The position numbers and the translations under genes are program-made. From Seiridium cupressi (Eukaryota; Ascomycota; Sordariomycetes; Amphisphaeriales; Sporocadaceae), in NCBI GenBank assembly GCA_036674765.1, contig JARVKI010000037.1, positions 62,001-126,000 of the forward strand: DNA of 64,000 nt. Reading direction: 5' to 3'. The notes beneath the pieces were generated by a model. That model saw only the letters and a program-made list of their open reading frames with translations. It was not told the DNA's origin and did not search any database. Below are positions 34,303 through 45,865 of the stretch, one piece after another; position 1 is the first letter of the stretch, and the number at the start of each line of letters is the position of its first letter.

Positions 34303-35122
34303 GGCCGTCAGCCGTGTCTCTATACGGGACAAGACGCTGCAAGATCATAACTTGTGATACTTGCACGAAACTTATTCACAGTTGCTCTTCAATAGCCAGT
34401 GGTGCTCGGCGAGTAAAAGAGACCCCATTCCGCCCACACCAGAGCCCTATAGTCCATGACAGGACATACCATTCAGCTCGTCGTTGGCAGCAAATGCAAC
34501 AAAGGTCGCCATGGATTGCAATAACCCTACATTGACATTAAGCTTGATGAGCAGTCTGGTGACCGTGGCTGGGCAAGTTTCCCCCTTAGCACCAACACTA
34601 AATTGCGGGGAAGTCGCGCTCAAGACGCGTGTGTTAGTCAGCCGTTGCTTGGGGAATCCAGTCAATTTGTTTGGTTCAAAGGCTACCGGGGGCTGGCTCC
34701 GAGAGTCAATGTTGATAACGGGAAGCACGTCGTGGAACAGGAGCCTGGGCAAGTGTCATGCAGGTCAAGACTCTATCATGCCGACTTACGGCAATCCCCA
34801 AGATTCTCCCATGTAAACAACAATGCATCCATCATAATACATTACTGCTACGCTCCCACTTCTTGGAGATCATCAATTGATTCGAGGCCTCTTCTACATA
34901 TCCAAGTTTCCCTGCCCGATAACCTGACGAGGGTTTAAATGAGGCCCCGCACCACGTTGTATTAAACACTGTTCCCCTTCATCCCCGTGCTTGGTTCCAA
35001 GATATCACTTGTCGATCCTTACTCTCTGTCTGCACACCTAAGCCGTATCCGTCAATTGCTCGCAACCGTGCCCCTGAAGGGTCCTTGTCCAACGTTTCCT
35101 GGGGATTGAGAAAGAGGATACG
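34303..35122. other. Gap between dad2 and TPX2-like gene
   Basis: In 820 bp, frames of about 100 codons exist on both strands around 34450-34940 but none matches a known family. The last 150 bp before 35123 look like a C/T-rich leader. Nothing else was seen. Confidence 0.45.
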
Positions 35123-37308
35123 ATGGCCATGGATCCAGTCGCGCAACCTGCGATTCAATTCGACGTCTTTCAGGACACGAGCTTTACTGAGAGTGACCAA
35201 TCTAGCATTGATCTTGGTAACGACACATTCGCCCCTCTCGGTAACGTTTCCGTCCCCAGCGCTCAGAACCGTCAATCCAGACGCTCGAGTACAGGTCCGC
35301 TTGTGGAGTCGCTGGCTTCTGAGCTCGAGAAGCTTCACATCGGGGAATCCCACGAGATCAATCAGTTCCAGGGAAAACCGTTTCCTCCTTCCAGGGTCAA
35401 GTCCCAACCCGGCAGCCGTTCAGCGCGCACCTCAGCTGCGCACAACATCTTCGGAGTACTTGAGACAGTTCCCGAGGACGATAACCACGCCTCTTCTGCA
35501 ATCGCGGCTATTAGTGTTTCAGATGATAGCCAACACTATATCGAAGTTCCAGGTGAGTAATCAAAAACAATGGGACTGGCATGAAGGTGTCTCCATCAAT
35601 CGCCACTAACACGGGGTGGATAGTCGAGCAATATACGGGGCATCCTTTAGCTGTCGCTGCGTGCAACCTTCCGTCCGCCCAAGAACAGCTAGCCAAGCAC
35701 CGTAGAGGGGAGTTCGAATGGGTGTTGACTGTCAGAGTCCCCAAGCCATCCTCCAGCGACGCGAAATCCGCACAAATCGAGCCCCCAGAAAGCTGCGACG
35801 CCGCCAGACTTTACTTTGGCTGCAACCTCTTTCCGAGCAAGGAGCGGCACGCACTCGGAGATTCCGCCCTCGAGTCGTACACTCTGCTTGTGACGCCTTT
35901 AGATAATAACGCGGAATTGGACACAGAAACGGAACTTAAAGACGACGAGAAAATGATAGCTCTGTCAGGACACGTTGAGCACGTCACCCCGTCGAAACCA
36001 CTGTGTCTTCAGCCAGAGGTCAGAGTCGAAGAGTTGTCGCCGGCTAGTACGAAGCAGGCAGAAGATGATAGCTTTTTGGAGGTGATGACTTCAAGGTCGC
36101 CGGCTCAATCTGCTGCTCGCATTGAGGACTCGGTAGAGGCACTAGACCAGCTCGAAGAGCAGCTCGAGGCGTTCGATGTTGCCGCTAACATGAGGGAAGT
36201 CGTGACGCGCGGTGTCGACAGACCCTCAGCCAAGTCCTCGGCGCATGCTCTCCCTCCGGACACTAATGGGAATCATGATGCGTCACCTCGTCCTAAGCAG
36301 ACTGCCACGAGAACGTGTACTTCAGCTCTCAGGGGGAAACAAGCTGAGCCAAAGCGCTCCCCCTCCATTCGCCGGTCTGCTTCTATGATCTTCATGGACC
36401 CTCCCAAGTTGCTTGACTCTCCTAAGCTCAAAGTCGAGGACAAGGCTTTGCTCCAGGCTCCGCCTAAGAAATCAACGACGAAGGAGTTGACAAGTCTATT
36501 GCCGCCTAAGCAGCCAGTCAAGTCGGCCAAGCCGCTCACCATTCCCGCTTTTGAGCTACCGGGTGAGGCGGTAGCTCGTCGCCTGAAAGAAAAACGGGAG
36601 GCTCGGTTATCAATGGCAGCCAGCGGGGGGAGACAGCAAGCACCAGCTATATCGGGTCCCACACGCGCGAAGTCGGTCAAGCCAGTCACACGGCCCGTCT
36701 TCGAGCTACCCGGAGAAGCGATTTCTCGTCGCAAGCGAGAAGAACGTGACGCTAAGCTCAAGGCGCAAGAGGAAGAGGAGCGCAAGCGCCGCGAATTCAA
36801 GGCCAGGCCGATACGATTTGGGGGCGTTCCAAGCTCTGTTCCTCGCGACACAGCTACCAGCCGAGCGCGACAACTTAAGGGACCTCTTCCAGAAAATGCT
36901 ACAAAGGCACCAAACTCCAGCAAACGGGTCTCAATCAATGTCTCTTGCGAGCCCCCTACAACCGCAAGCAACCAGTCTCAACCCCGGGGACGACATCCTA
37001 CGGCAGACTCGTCCCAGGTAAGTCGCGCAACATCCAGCTCCACGGGTAGCATCAGTGGCAAGCGCAGTTCACTTTCCATGGAAGATGCACAGGCTCAACG
37101 ACTACGAGGCAAGGACGTTCTGCGGCGAGATGGCATGTTCTCCCAGGATCGACAGCGCGAGAAGCACGAGCGCGAGGCTCTCGCTCGTCTCGCAAGAGAG
37201 CAAGCAGCGGAGCGCTCGCGCCAACAGAGCCGTGCTTGGGCGGAGAAACAGAAGCGAAAGCGAATGACTGTCGGTTCCTTGAGAGACGTGATTGCCTCAT
37301 CTTCGTGA
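35123..37308 (+). CDS. Basic protein with TPX2-like FKARP motif, unknown function
   Basis: Two exons: 35123-35552 and 35624-37308, giving 704 aa (a second ATG lies two codons in). The first 140 residues are Ser-rich. Residues 145-260 look folded (YTGHPLAVAACNLP; FEWVLTVRVPKP; LYFGCNLF). The rest is charged and low-complexity. It contains a duplicated unit 50 residues apart: PAFELPGEAVARRLKEKREA at about 449-468 and PVFELPGEAISRRKREERDA at about 499-518, the second running into EEERKRREFKARPI (about 527-540). The PF-LxGEA-RR followed by FKARP arrangement resembles TPX2-type microtubule-binding motifs. A basic coiled segment rich in RQREKHEREALARLAREQ ends the protein. I infer a possible microtubule or spindle role from the motif and from the sgo1-dad2 neighbourhood; no family of known function is certain. 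Confidence 0.7.
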
Positions 37309-38909
37309 ATGTGATATTAACACAACAGCTTCGGCTACCTTCTTCCAACCTGGTCGCGGAATCCACGGACACAGGTTTGAGTAGTGATGCTCAAGGGGTA
37401 TCTCGAGAACGGGGTCATGTTTAACCTCATTGTACACAAAAGTTCCAGCATTGCATTTAATGGTTTAAGCGCCGAGTTTGGCGTTTACGAAAACAAGTGA
37501 ACAGGCGTCCATTAACGTTTGTCGGGGTATTATCATGGAGTACGGATTATCTGTTTTGGAATTACCTGTTTTGAAGGGTCTTGTAGAGGTGCAACCTTGC
37601 TCTTTCAATGTGGTTCTGGCATATCGTCGAGACTGTCGACATGCTTCAACTGTCATCGTAGTCTATCGAGGGGTCAAACTCATTAACTCTGAATGATGAT
37701 TCTTGTTTTTTACTGGAAGCTGTAATTCTAGGTCGCACAAGGTCCCATAGTACATCGGCCATCTTACATCATGGCCATCTTCGATGTGATTGGAGGGATT
37801 TCCGCCCAGAGATGTGACAGGCAGGATTACACACATCTTACTGTACATATTTTACGGGGTGTCTACAATGTACCTACACTAGTCAATCCCCACGAGGGGA
37901 ACCTTGGGATATGGCATGATTTTTAGAGCCATGCACGTCATTACTGGAGGTGGTGCCAAATTCCTGGTATACATTTAGGTAGTTAAGCGTCTGACGTATA
38001 TCCGTTGAGGCAGCTATGTTTTCCAAAGCTACAAATCCCGCGTGCTTCTCGGGTGCGGTTCCTGCACAAACGGCATCACGCAAGATGGCGACAGGGCTCC
38101 CACCATGGGCCAATGTTTCTTGGCATTTACCGACATGTTGGTTTCATGCGGTTAAGGTTAATAATGCGGGTGAAATCTTGGCTGGACCCCTGTGGATTCC
38201 GATCTAGACCGCCCCGATCGTGAATGGCTGCGCAGTCTTTGGCGACGTCCACGGGACCTCAGGTCCGCTGTCGCTTAGAATTTCAAACAAGTTGGTATCG
38301 GCCAGCGTTCGCCATGGACCGACCTCCCGAAGTAGTGCCAGAATCCGCACCGCAGCCAACGGACCCATCGGATGCGCTGGAATAGTGCTCAGCGGGTCCC
38401 GATGGTCTGCACCTCGATGGGTCGCTGTGTCTAGTTCTGCAAGATACTGTTTGCTGTCGACTTGTGCTGGGTGCGGGCCAGCGTAGTAATATGTACGTAG
38501 GGAGTCGATAGTTGTTCCGCTGTCCCCGACCTAGGTCGTCCTAGGCCTTGCAATATCTCTACCTACAATGTACATAACATAGGCGGTGGCCTGTCCCACG
38601 CAGCGCAGGGATCTTGTCATTTCCAATCCACCTATTCGAGTTGGGCATGGCAGGACTGTGTCGCACGACAATCTTCAGAGTGTTTCAAGAAATAGTCGAC
38701 GACGTTGCCGTCCACCTCATGAGCTTGCGCGTCCAAGAGTGCCCTGCATAACCCATTCGTGGATCTCGACCCCGATCCCTGACCAGATCTCAGCGAGCCA
38801 AGCACAGCGAGCAGCGCTGCCAAGCCGACGTGGCTCCCCCCACCAAACTCACGTTTATCGTTCCCGCAGCCAGACGTCAGGCCCCGTTTTTTGCTTTTCC
38901 TCTTCTCAT
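37309..38909. other. Gap upstream of carboxylesterase
   Basis: The interval is 1.6 kb. No supportable gene was seen. The frame of the esterase's first exon stays open from 38586, but no ATG precedes 38910 in it. A gttcccgcag sequence near 38870 could be the acceptor of a further upstream intron. Otherwise nothing recognisable. Confidence 0.45.
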
Positions 38910-41216
38910 ATGCGACCCGCATCGTCAAATGAAGGAGAAGCCGAGAACGTACCACCTGCATGTCCGCCCAAGACTTATGACGGCCACAAGAAGGCCACAG
39001 ACGTTAACGTCGTCGAAGCTTCATCGAGCCAGCTCGACCTCGAGAGCAGCAAGGACAGCGACAGCATGCCGCCAAGTCAGAAGGCGCCCTGGTGGTCCAG
39101 GTACTCGGGCTACCAGAAGCTCAAGGTCATACCGCCTAGTAGGACGCGCCGTGCGATATTCTTGGCCTCTGCTGGCGGTGCGATAACTCTTATTGTGCTC
39201 TTTGTCTGGCTTGCGAAGACTCACCGATTGAGTGGCTTTCCGCTAAAGGTACGGACTTTCTGATTGAACTCAACTCTGGGGGAGCTCGGGCAATCCGGGG
39301 ACGGTCTCACGATAGCGCAATTCTGTGATCCACTCTCTACGGTAGTCGAGCAACCGTGTAGTATACGATTGGCAACTCACCTTTTTTGCGGCCATATTCA
39401 TTATGGCCTTTATTTCTTACTTCTCTCTGAGTTCGTCAGCTAATTGCCATGGCAGGACAACGTTAAGATTACTCTACCACAAGGCACTTATTTCGGCGAC
39501 ATCACACCAAAATCAGACAAATACCCCCGAGCGATAGAAGCATGGCGCGGCGTTCCCTATGCGCAGTCCACGGGTGGAGACAATCGCTTTCGCGCGCCAC
39601 AGCCTTTGCCGGATGGTGTGAACTCGGAGGCCATCTATGACGCCCGGGACTTTGGGTCCATTTGCGGGAACAGTGGTGCTGAGGACTGCTTGAATCTCAA
39701 CATTTACCGGCCACACTATGGAGACGATGCCAAGGCAGATGCGGCAGACATGGCCAAGATTGGAGGTGAGGGGAAGAAACTACCGGTCATCATCTACGTA
39801 CATGGCGGAGGCTTCAACGGGGGATCCGGCAAGGAGAGGAATATGGCAAGCTTCGTCAGCTGGGCCGCCGCCCCGATCATAGGCATCAGCTTTAACTACC
39901 GGGTTGGGGCACTGGGCTTCTTACCCAGTACGTTGTCGCAGAAAGCGGGCGTGTTGAATCTGGGCCTAAAAGACCAACAAATGCTGCTTGCATGGGTTCA
40001 GAGCCATGTGGCTAGTTTCGGAGGAGACCCGGACAATGTCACCTTGATGGGCTTGAGCGCTGGTGCACACTCCATCGGTCACCAATTGATCTCGTACGCT
40101 CCAGCGAATAAGCTGACAAAGGAACCGGCCCCCTTCCATAAAGTTGTCATGGAATCTGGTGGTCCGACGGCACGTGCTGTCTTTGCTCCCTCTCATCCCC
40201 TGCATGAGAAGCAATTCCGAGAGTTTCTCAAAGCCTGTGGATTGTCAGGCACGCCCGATGCCGAGGTTTTCACACAGCTCAGGGCACTTCCGCTCGCCAA
40301 GATCCAATATGCTTCCAACAGCATTTGGAACAAGTACAATAGACCCACCCTGCGATGGGCATTTCAGCCATCGATCGACGGTCCCGGGGGTATAATTCCC
40401 GACCTACCGTTAGAGTCATGGAAGAAGGGTAACGCTCTACGAATCCCGATCATGTCCGGTTTCGACACGAATGAAGGTGCCACCTTCGTACCGACCAAGG
40501 ACTCTGGTTCGAAAGCCCTACGCAACCTCATGGGTGGTATCATACCTGCTCTCAATGAGACAAGTCTGAAGACTATGGAGAATATTTACCCTGACCCGCT
40601 GACAACGACCAAGGGCAAGCAGATGTATGTTATTGCCCCGCCAGCTGGCTTTGGCAAACAATTCTGGCGACTTGACGATGCGTATGCACACTATGCGTAT
40701 ATCTGCCCGGTATTGCAGACAGGCCACTTCGCCTCAACTGCTACAGATTCCAAAGCACCAGTCTATATTTACCACTTCGCTGCGCGATCCGCGGCGCACG
40801 GTGCAACAGATCACGGCGACGAGGCACCTGTTGTGGCACACGATCAGCAGGTCTTGGCGAACTATCCAGGCTTGACGAAAACGGCCGATTCCATGACGAG
40901 TTTTTGGTCGCGCTTTGCAGCGTTCGGCGACCCCAATCCAACGTATCCCAACTCAGCCGCCGACTCCAGCATGACGTGGGAGAAATTCACCAGCCCCTTT
41001 TCGGACAAAGGCGATAGTACGTCTGGTGGGAAGGGTCAGGTGGCGCTCTTCGCCGAGGGAAATGACGAGCGCATGGGGGTCCGCGGTCGTTCATCCTTTG
41101 GGGTACCAGCGCAGACGATTGCGTTGACAGATCGGGAGCTGATGGAGTGCCGGTATTGGTTTGATAGAGTCATTTACAGTGAAGGGTTCGGGGATGGAAA
41201 TCTTACTTTCACATGA
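38910..41216 (+). CDS. Type-B carboxylesterase with N-terminal membrane anchor
   Basis: Two exons: 38910-39248 and 39456-41216, with a long 207-nt intron, giving 699 aa. Residues 1-80 are hydrophilic; 82-102 (RAIFLASAGGAITLIVLFVW) form one membrane helix preceded by basic residues, so a type II orientation with the enzyme outside or in the lumen is likely. The catalytic domain starts at about residue 114: EDCLNLNIYRP signature, VHGGGFNGG oxyanion loop, nucleophile in GLSAGAH (S314), glutamate in DTNEGATF (E453) and histidine in DHGDEAP (H566). The triad is complete, so it should be active on esters; the substrate is unknown. Most fungal type-B lipases have a signal peptide instead of an internal anchor. 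The start at 38910 is the least certain part (weak context). Confidence 0.83.
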
Positions 41217-42586
41217 TGGGATTATTTGAGAAGAGTTTTGGAGCGGCGTTTCAAGGTCTTGTATGACGGTTCATATAGGGGACATCCACTGTAAGGATTG
41301 CTTGGATGTGGCGTTATGTCTTCGCGATAAGAAGCACACGATCAGGCGTTGGGGTTTTTCAAATAGATACGTATGATGTACAGGTTGGCTGCAAAGGAAC
41401 TTCATCAAACGGGTCGTTCCGGATATGCCAGATATTCTCGCCAGGGAAAAATGTGTTATTCTTCAGGACCGAGCATGCTTGATGTCCCCTCGCCATCTTC
41501 CTTTTGCTAATTGGCGAATTCCTGTTATTCTGGGTTTTTCAACTTGCAACTGTACTCACACACCCAAATGTCCGTTAATAACTAGCTACACCGTCAAACA
41601 GCGCTTTCGTGCCTTTGCAACATCTTTCACGCCGTCGAAGATAAATTTCTACTTTAATTATGTAATGGTTAAATTGTACTTACTGGGCTGCAAAACATTC
41701 GACACTGAGTGCGCACGCTCCCATGGAAAAATGCAAGCATCTTATGTGAGGTGCACATTAAGTTTGGCAAGCCGTTGGAACTACTTCTCTTGATTTTGGA
41801 TCGAACTCGAGTACGATGACGTGTGTCACAGCAGTGTGTTGGCTTACTAATTACTAGCTGGCAGGTAGGCATGCAAAAAAAGGCCAAGACTATTAAATAC
41901 ATGCCAGAAGAACGGCATTATCTTCTCTCGAAAGTTCTTTTTAGATTGTAGGCACTAGATTGCGAAAGGGTCGGCGTATATCATGCTGATGATGCGGAAT
42001 TTTTTAAAACCAAAGGCACCACTGCGCATCAAGCCACCCTAGGTAATCATACAATTAGGTAGTTTGCGCTCTATTTGCTCCAAATTTTCGTTCGCAAGCA
42101 AAAGAGAAAGAAAGAAAAGTGGGGTGCTCCCGGAGTTGAACTGCTGGTCTTAAAAAATCGGGTGAATATCCCTGAAGGCACTGTGTTGGGGAAGTTGGAA
42201 TTGGCCAACTACGCCAATTGGTATTCACTTCAGTATGCGATACTCGGCAGGCAGAGTTTGGTTGACCGGATGGTCGAAAGTGATTACCTTATGGGGGTAT
42301 ATCATCCTCAAGTGCCATACGTGATGGTTTTGTTTGATGTGCAACGCGGATTCGTGGATAATGTAAAAGCTAAAGTGATAGACGTTTAAAGAAGATAGCA
42401 AAATGCTCATGAGAATTTTGAGGTACCACACAACAGACAACGAGTCCTTTCCTTGGCTACAGATCTCTCAAATCTCTCGGATGTGTCCTGGAGCTTTCTT
42501 TTTCGCTTTCCATCTCCTCCAAAATCTCAGTCGAATTCAAATCTTCTTACTCTGAAGGAAAAGAGCTGCTACTGGGACTGTTCAGC
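41217..42586. other. Gap with a degenerate tRNA-like sequence
   Basis: This 1.37-kb interval has no supportable protein gene. It contains the tRNA-like sequence at about 42119-42222. A 104-codon frame at 42075-42389 overlaps that element and has no family match. Confidence 0.45.
42119..42222 (-). repeat. Degenerate tRNA-like sequence
   Basis: On the minus strand there is a perfect A-box match tggcgtagttgg (42205-42216) and, 62 bp on, a B-box-like cagttcaactcc (42132-42143), followed by gggagcacccca and a T4 run. An internal T6 would stop Pol III and the T stem does not close, so it is more likely a tRNA pseudogene or tRNA-derived remnant than a working gene. It shares the ccgggag-type 3' T-arm half with the modules at 17.9-18.2 kb. 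Confidence 0.4.
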
Positions 42587-43283
42587 ATGAATGATACCAT
42601 CATCATCTTGGCATGGGCGGCCGCAGTGCTGGCTCACCCTGCGCCGGTAGTCGCCCGCGATAGTGCGATACCAGTCAATAGTCCTGGCACCAAAATAGCC
42701 TTGGCGAGCGACACGAAGGAACCCCTCGGTAAGTCCTCCATGGGGTTTTGTCTGGAAGAAATCAAAACCTTGAGCGTCGAATATTCCAATGACTCACTTC
42801 AGCACTCCCAGAACCTGTACAAGTACTGGGTGATTGCTAACGCTTACTCGATATGCAGTCCGACCTTTCCCCCCCCAACCGTCACGATATGGACGATCAT
42901 ATTAAGGTACACGCGTCGGAACAGTTGCTGAAGGAGAAACTCAAGCTGATTGGACATTTGAAATCGACCTCCGAGCAGTACTGGAACGGCCCCATGTTCG
43001 ATTCGAAGCAGGGTGCTGTACAGTCGGAGAATCAAGACCCTTCGGCATAGGACCTTGAGATCGGTTCGACCATGATGGACCGGATGAAGCCAAACTTTGG
43101 AGGCTCCTAAAAACCGATGTCAACGAACAGAAGATAAAATTTGAGGAGGACATTCAAGGGAGGTGGAGGAAACGTCACACCATTTTGAGATTGCCGCAGC
43201 TGTCAAAGATTTCCTGATGAACTCGAGCTTCACAACAACATGTGAAGAGGATATGAAGAAAGCTCCGAGCGAGGACAACTAAG
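42587..43283 (+). pseudogene. Broken small secreted-protein gene
   Basis: The start MNDTIIILAWAAAVLAHPAP is a convincing signal peptide. A donor at 42729 (gtaagt) is clear; a short exon (42798-42811) and a second acceptor before 42858 would give a frame running to a stop at 43050 (KLKLIGHLKSTSEQYWNGPM). Beyond that stop, coding-like sequence continues in two other frames: DEAKLWRLLKTDVNEQKIKF (about 43065-43150) and then VEETSHHFEIAAAVKDFLMN to SEDN-stop at 43283. No donor/acceptor pair joins these, so at least two frameshifts are likely. It is either a pseudogene or a wrongly read locus. The family is unknown; the composition suggests a helical secreted protein. Confidence 0.5.
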
Positions 43284-43734
43284 TCTTGCTTTGGACCCCT
43301 TGATACAATCATTATCTGTCAGCAAGTTTTCTATGCAATGCAGTAGCAGTCAAGTTCTTTTGTCCTATGAAAAAGAAATCGCCCGTCAACAGATAGTATC
43401 GAGCTACGCGTAAATATAATCTTTCTTCACCCCTGTGCCGATTTGCTTCGACTTCATGAAACGTAATTGGTATATCAGTAGTATGATGGTATGGCGAGAC
43501 CAAAATATCCCCGTCTCCTAGCGGATTATTCCTTTGTTTCGTATGCATGACGAGGCACCAGTGAATCCGCTTGCGACAATGTTCCTTTGTGATAACTTGG
43601 TATGACTATCAAATTGTCTCCGCCAATAGATACAACCACGATTTCACATGCCAAAAATAGTCATGGCAATTGAGCGCCGGAAAAAAAAACCGTAATGCTG
43701 CAACGCCCGTAATGTCCTACGGGCCAGTTCCAAG
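43284..43734. other. Short gap
   Basis: These 451 bp separate the broken secreted-protein gene from the kinase-like gene. An A9 run lies at about 43681-43689. Nothing else was seen. Confidence 0.45.
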
Positions 43735-45133
43735 ATGAGCAGCCGCAGTACAGCTGCAGTCCTGGCTCGCCGAAGGAGATATTTTGAGAACCAATCCCGC
43801 ATATTTGAATTCGACAGGGTCCTCGGCACTGGCGGCCACGGCGACGCATATGTTTTCCGAGAAGTGCAGAGTGGCACCGAGAAGCGCAAGTTTGTTGCCA
43901 AGTACTCTACTAGCGACGCCAGAAGCATCGCGCAGCTCCAAACCGAGATGCGGATTGCTAAGAAGCTGCATGGCGCCATGCACATTTCGCAGCCCATTGT
44001 AGATGACGGTGCCATGAGAACCCTCCGCGGTATCCCGGCTAGCGCGCCGATGGAAGACAGATTTGTTCTGTTCACGGAATTCCTGCCTGGATTGACGCTA
44101 GAGAGATTCATAGCCAATACAAGGCAATGGGACGTGGTGCCGAACAGGGTCCTCTGGATGATTTTCCTGTGCTGTGAGTTTGCTGAGACCTTGAGAAGCA
44201 TCTGGTTTCAACTAAACCCGCCATGTATAGTGGTAAAGATGTGTATAGCCATGGCATTTCCGCCCGACAAACCCTACGGGCAGACCACTGAACATCCAGA
44301 GTCGGAAGTCTGGCCGCAAGTGCAAGTTCAAGAGAAGACCGAGATGAAAAGCGACGATGATTTGGCAACTCGGCTCGGGGGCTTGGCTGTCGCCGATGGA
44401 AAGGATCAGAATAGGCAGAACAAGTCGACAGGCTCGTCGCCGCCAGATACGGCAAGTGTGCCAGTACCAGAACCGACAAACAGTGATGGACAGATATATC
44501 ATGGCGACATGGACAACTTTGGGAACTGTATGATTCCCGTTTCTTGATAATCAGGTGGTCTGGACGATGCTAACCTTATCAGTTGTTTTTGGTGACTTTG
44601 ATCCGCTCGACCACTGGCTTGTTCCGATACTCAAAGCCATAGATTTTGGTCTTGCAATTGATAGCCCTGGTGCCAACTTGACTGGTCGTATATTGTAAGT
44701 TGCTAGTATTACGAACACACCTCCGAGCAACGCTGCATCTGCTTAATGTTATGCAGCCCCGGAGTGAGTCCAGGGACATTTACTCAGGCAAACATTTACT
44801 ACATGGGCCGTGTAAGTCCGATACGCACTCGAATTCCACACCTCACATCTCATTTTCAGATAGGCGATGCAAAACATCTATGGGCATTCTCCCACGGCAG
44901 ATCCTACAGGATCCCTTCCCAATCTGGACATGGAAATCTACGAGTTAGCAGGACGATGTGCACACCGTGACCACACACTCCGCCCTCCGCTGGCAGGACT
45001 CCTTGCAACGGTACAAAATGCGGTCAACACCAAGACTAACCCCGAGCATTTCCCAAGAAAGCCGTACGCCATGTGCGAAACCGATGATTACATACGCACA
45101 TACTTGTGGAGTGTCCTGTTCTCGGCAAGTTGA
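43735..45133 (+). CDS. Divergent protein-kinase-like protein
   Basis: Five exons: 43735-44173, 44231-44527, 44583-44694, 44757-44811 and 44864-45133, giving 390 aa. The N lobe has a glycine loop LGTGGHGDAYVF (30-41), VAKY with the beta-3 lysine (K56) and a helix-C glutamate (E71). The catalytic loop reads YHGDMDNFGN (236-245): HGD instead of HRD, with the metal-binding Asn. DFG is present as AIDFGLA (266-268). Between the lobes sits an 80-residue hydrophilic insert (about 157-233). After DFG the protein is short and I see no APE motif. The first intron (57 nt) is in frame and stop-free. The last acceptor must be gatag at 44863, because the earlier cag gives a stop. It may be an active atypical kinase; the partner is unknown. 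It lies beside the broken secreted-protein gene. Confidence 0.75.
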
Positions 45134-45865
45134 CACAGAACAGCACTGCTTGTATCTTCATGCTCGGGTAAAGTCTGCGGTTTAATCGTATACGTTGTTC
45201 TGATCGCTCGGGAGCTTCTTTCACCTGTCATAACAAGCTTCAATAAATGCCACACAACACTCTGGCAGGTCAGCATTACGGGGCAACTCTATCGTCAGAC
45301 ATAATTAATCTGGTGAATCATGTTAATCGACACTCATAAAAGCTAACCAGGGGTCACGCAAGGAATTCCTTAGCATTTCTTATCTAAGCAGGGACGCGAA
45401 GTGGGTTCAAGTAGCTTGAGAACGATAATATAAGTAGGATATACAACCTCAGGCACTTCACTTATCACGAATCATAGTCGCTTCATAAGATGGAATGATA
45501 TATGCTTTTGCCGAATTTTTTATTATGCCAAAGCCCTGAATGCGGTCTAGCTGAGTCCTTCAACCCAGTACACAAGCACATATGCCACGGCCATATCCCT
45601 CTTACATTTTGCGCCGGGCCTAGACCACAGAAGCGCATGCAGTCTTTCCTCGGGCTGAATATACTCGGCCAAATGCAAAAGCCGCCGAACCGCGGCCCCT
45701 TCCAATGCCTGCCTAACGCCTGGCTGAATGTGTTTTAAAGGTGGTGATAATTACATGGTATCGCGAACGTGTTCTCCACGAAAATCCCGAGGTCCTTACT
45801 CATGTTATGGAGATTACAATTCCGGCGTCGAATGATATGCATGAGAAAAATCGCGGGGCCTTCGT
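45134..45865. other. Convergent gap
   Basis: This 732-bp region between the kinase-like gene and the 3' end of taf4 shows no gene, repeat or RNA that I can support. Confidence 0.45.

Noticed and set aside
36273..36971. 232-codon minus-strand frame
   Set aside because: It lies wholly opposite the TPX2-like gene and reflects its Ser/Lys-rich codon use; low-complexity Ser/Arg/Gly mixture with no family.
37018..37040. gtaagt in the TPX2-like gene as an intron donor
   Set aside because: The only nearby acceptor would make a 20-nt intron, too short, and the frame runs through without a stop.
42075..42389. 104-codon plus-strand frame
   Set aside because: It overlaps the tRNA-like sequence and has no signal peptide, family or splice partner.
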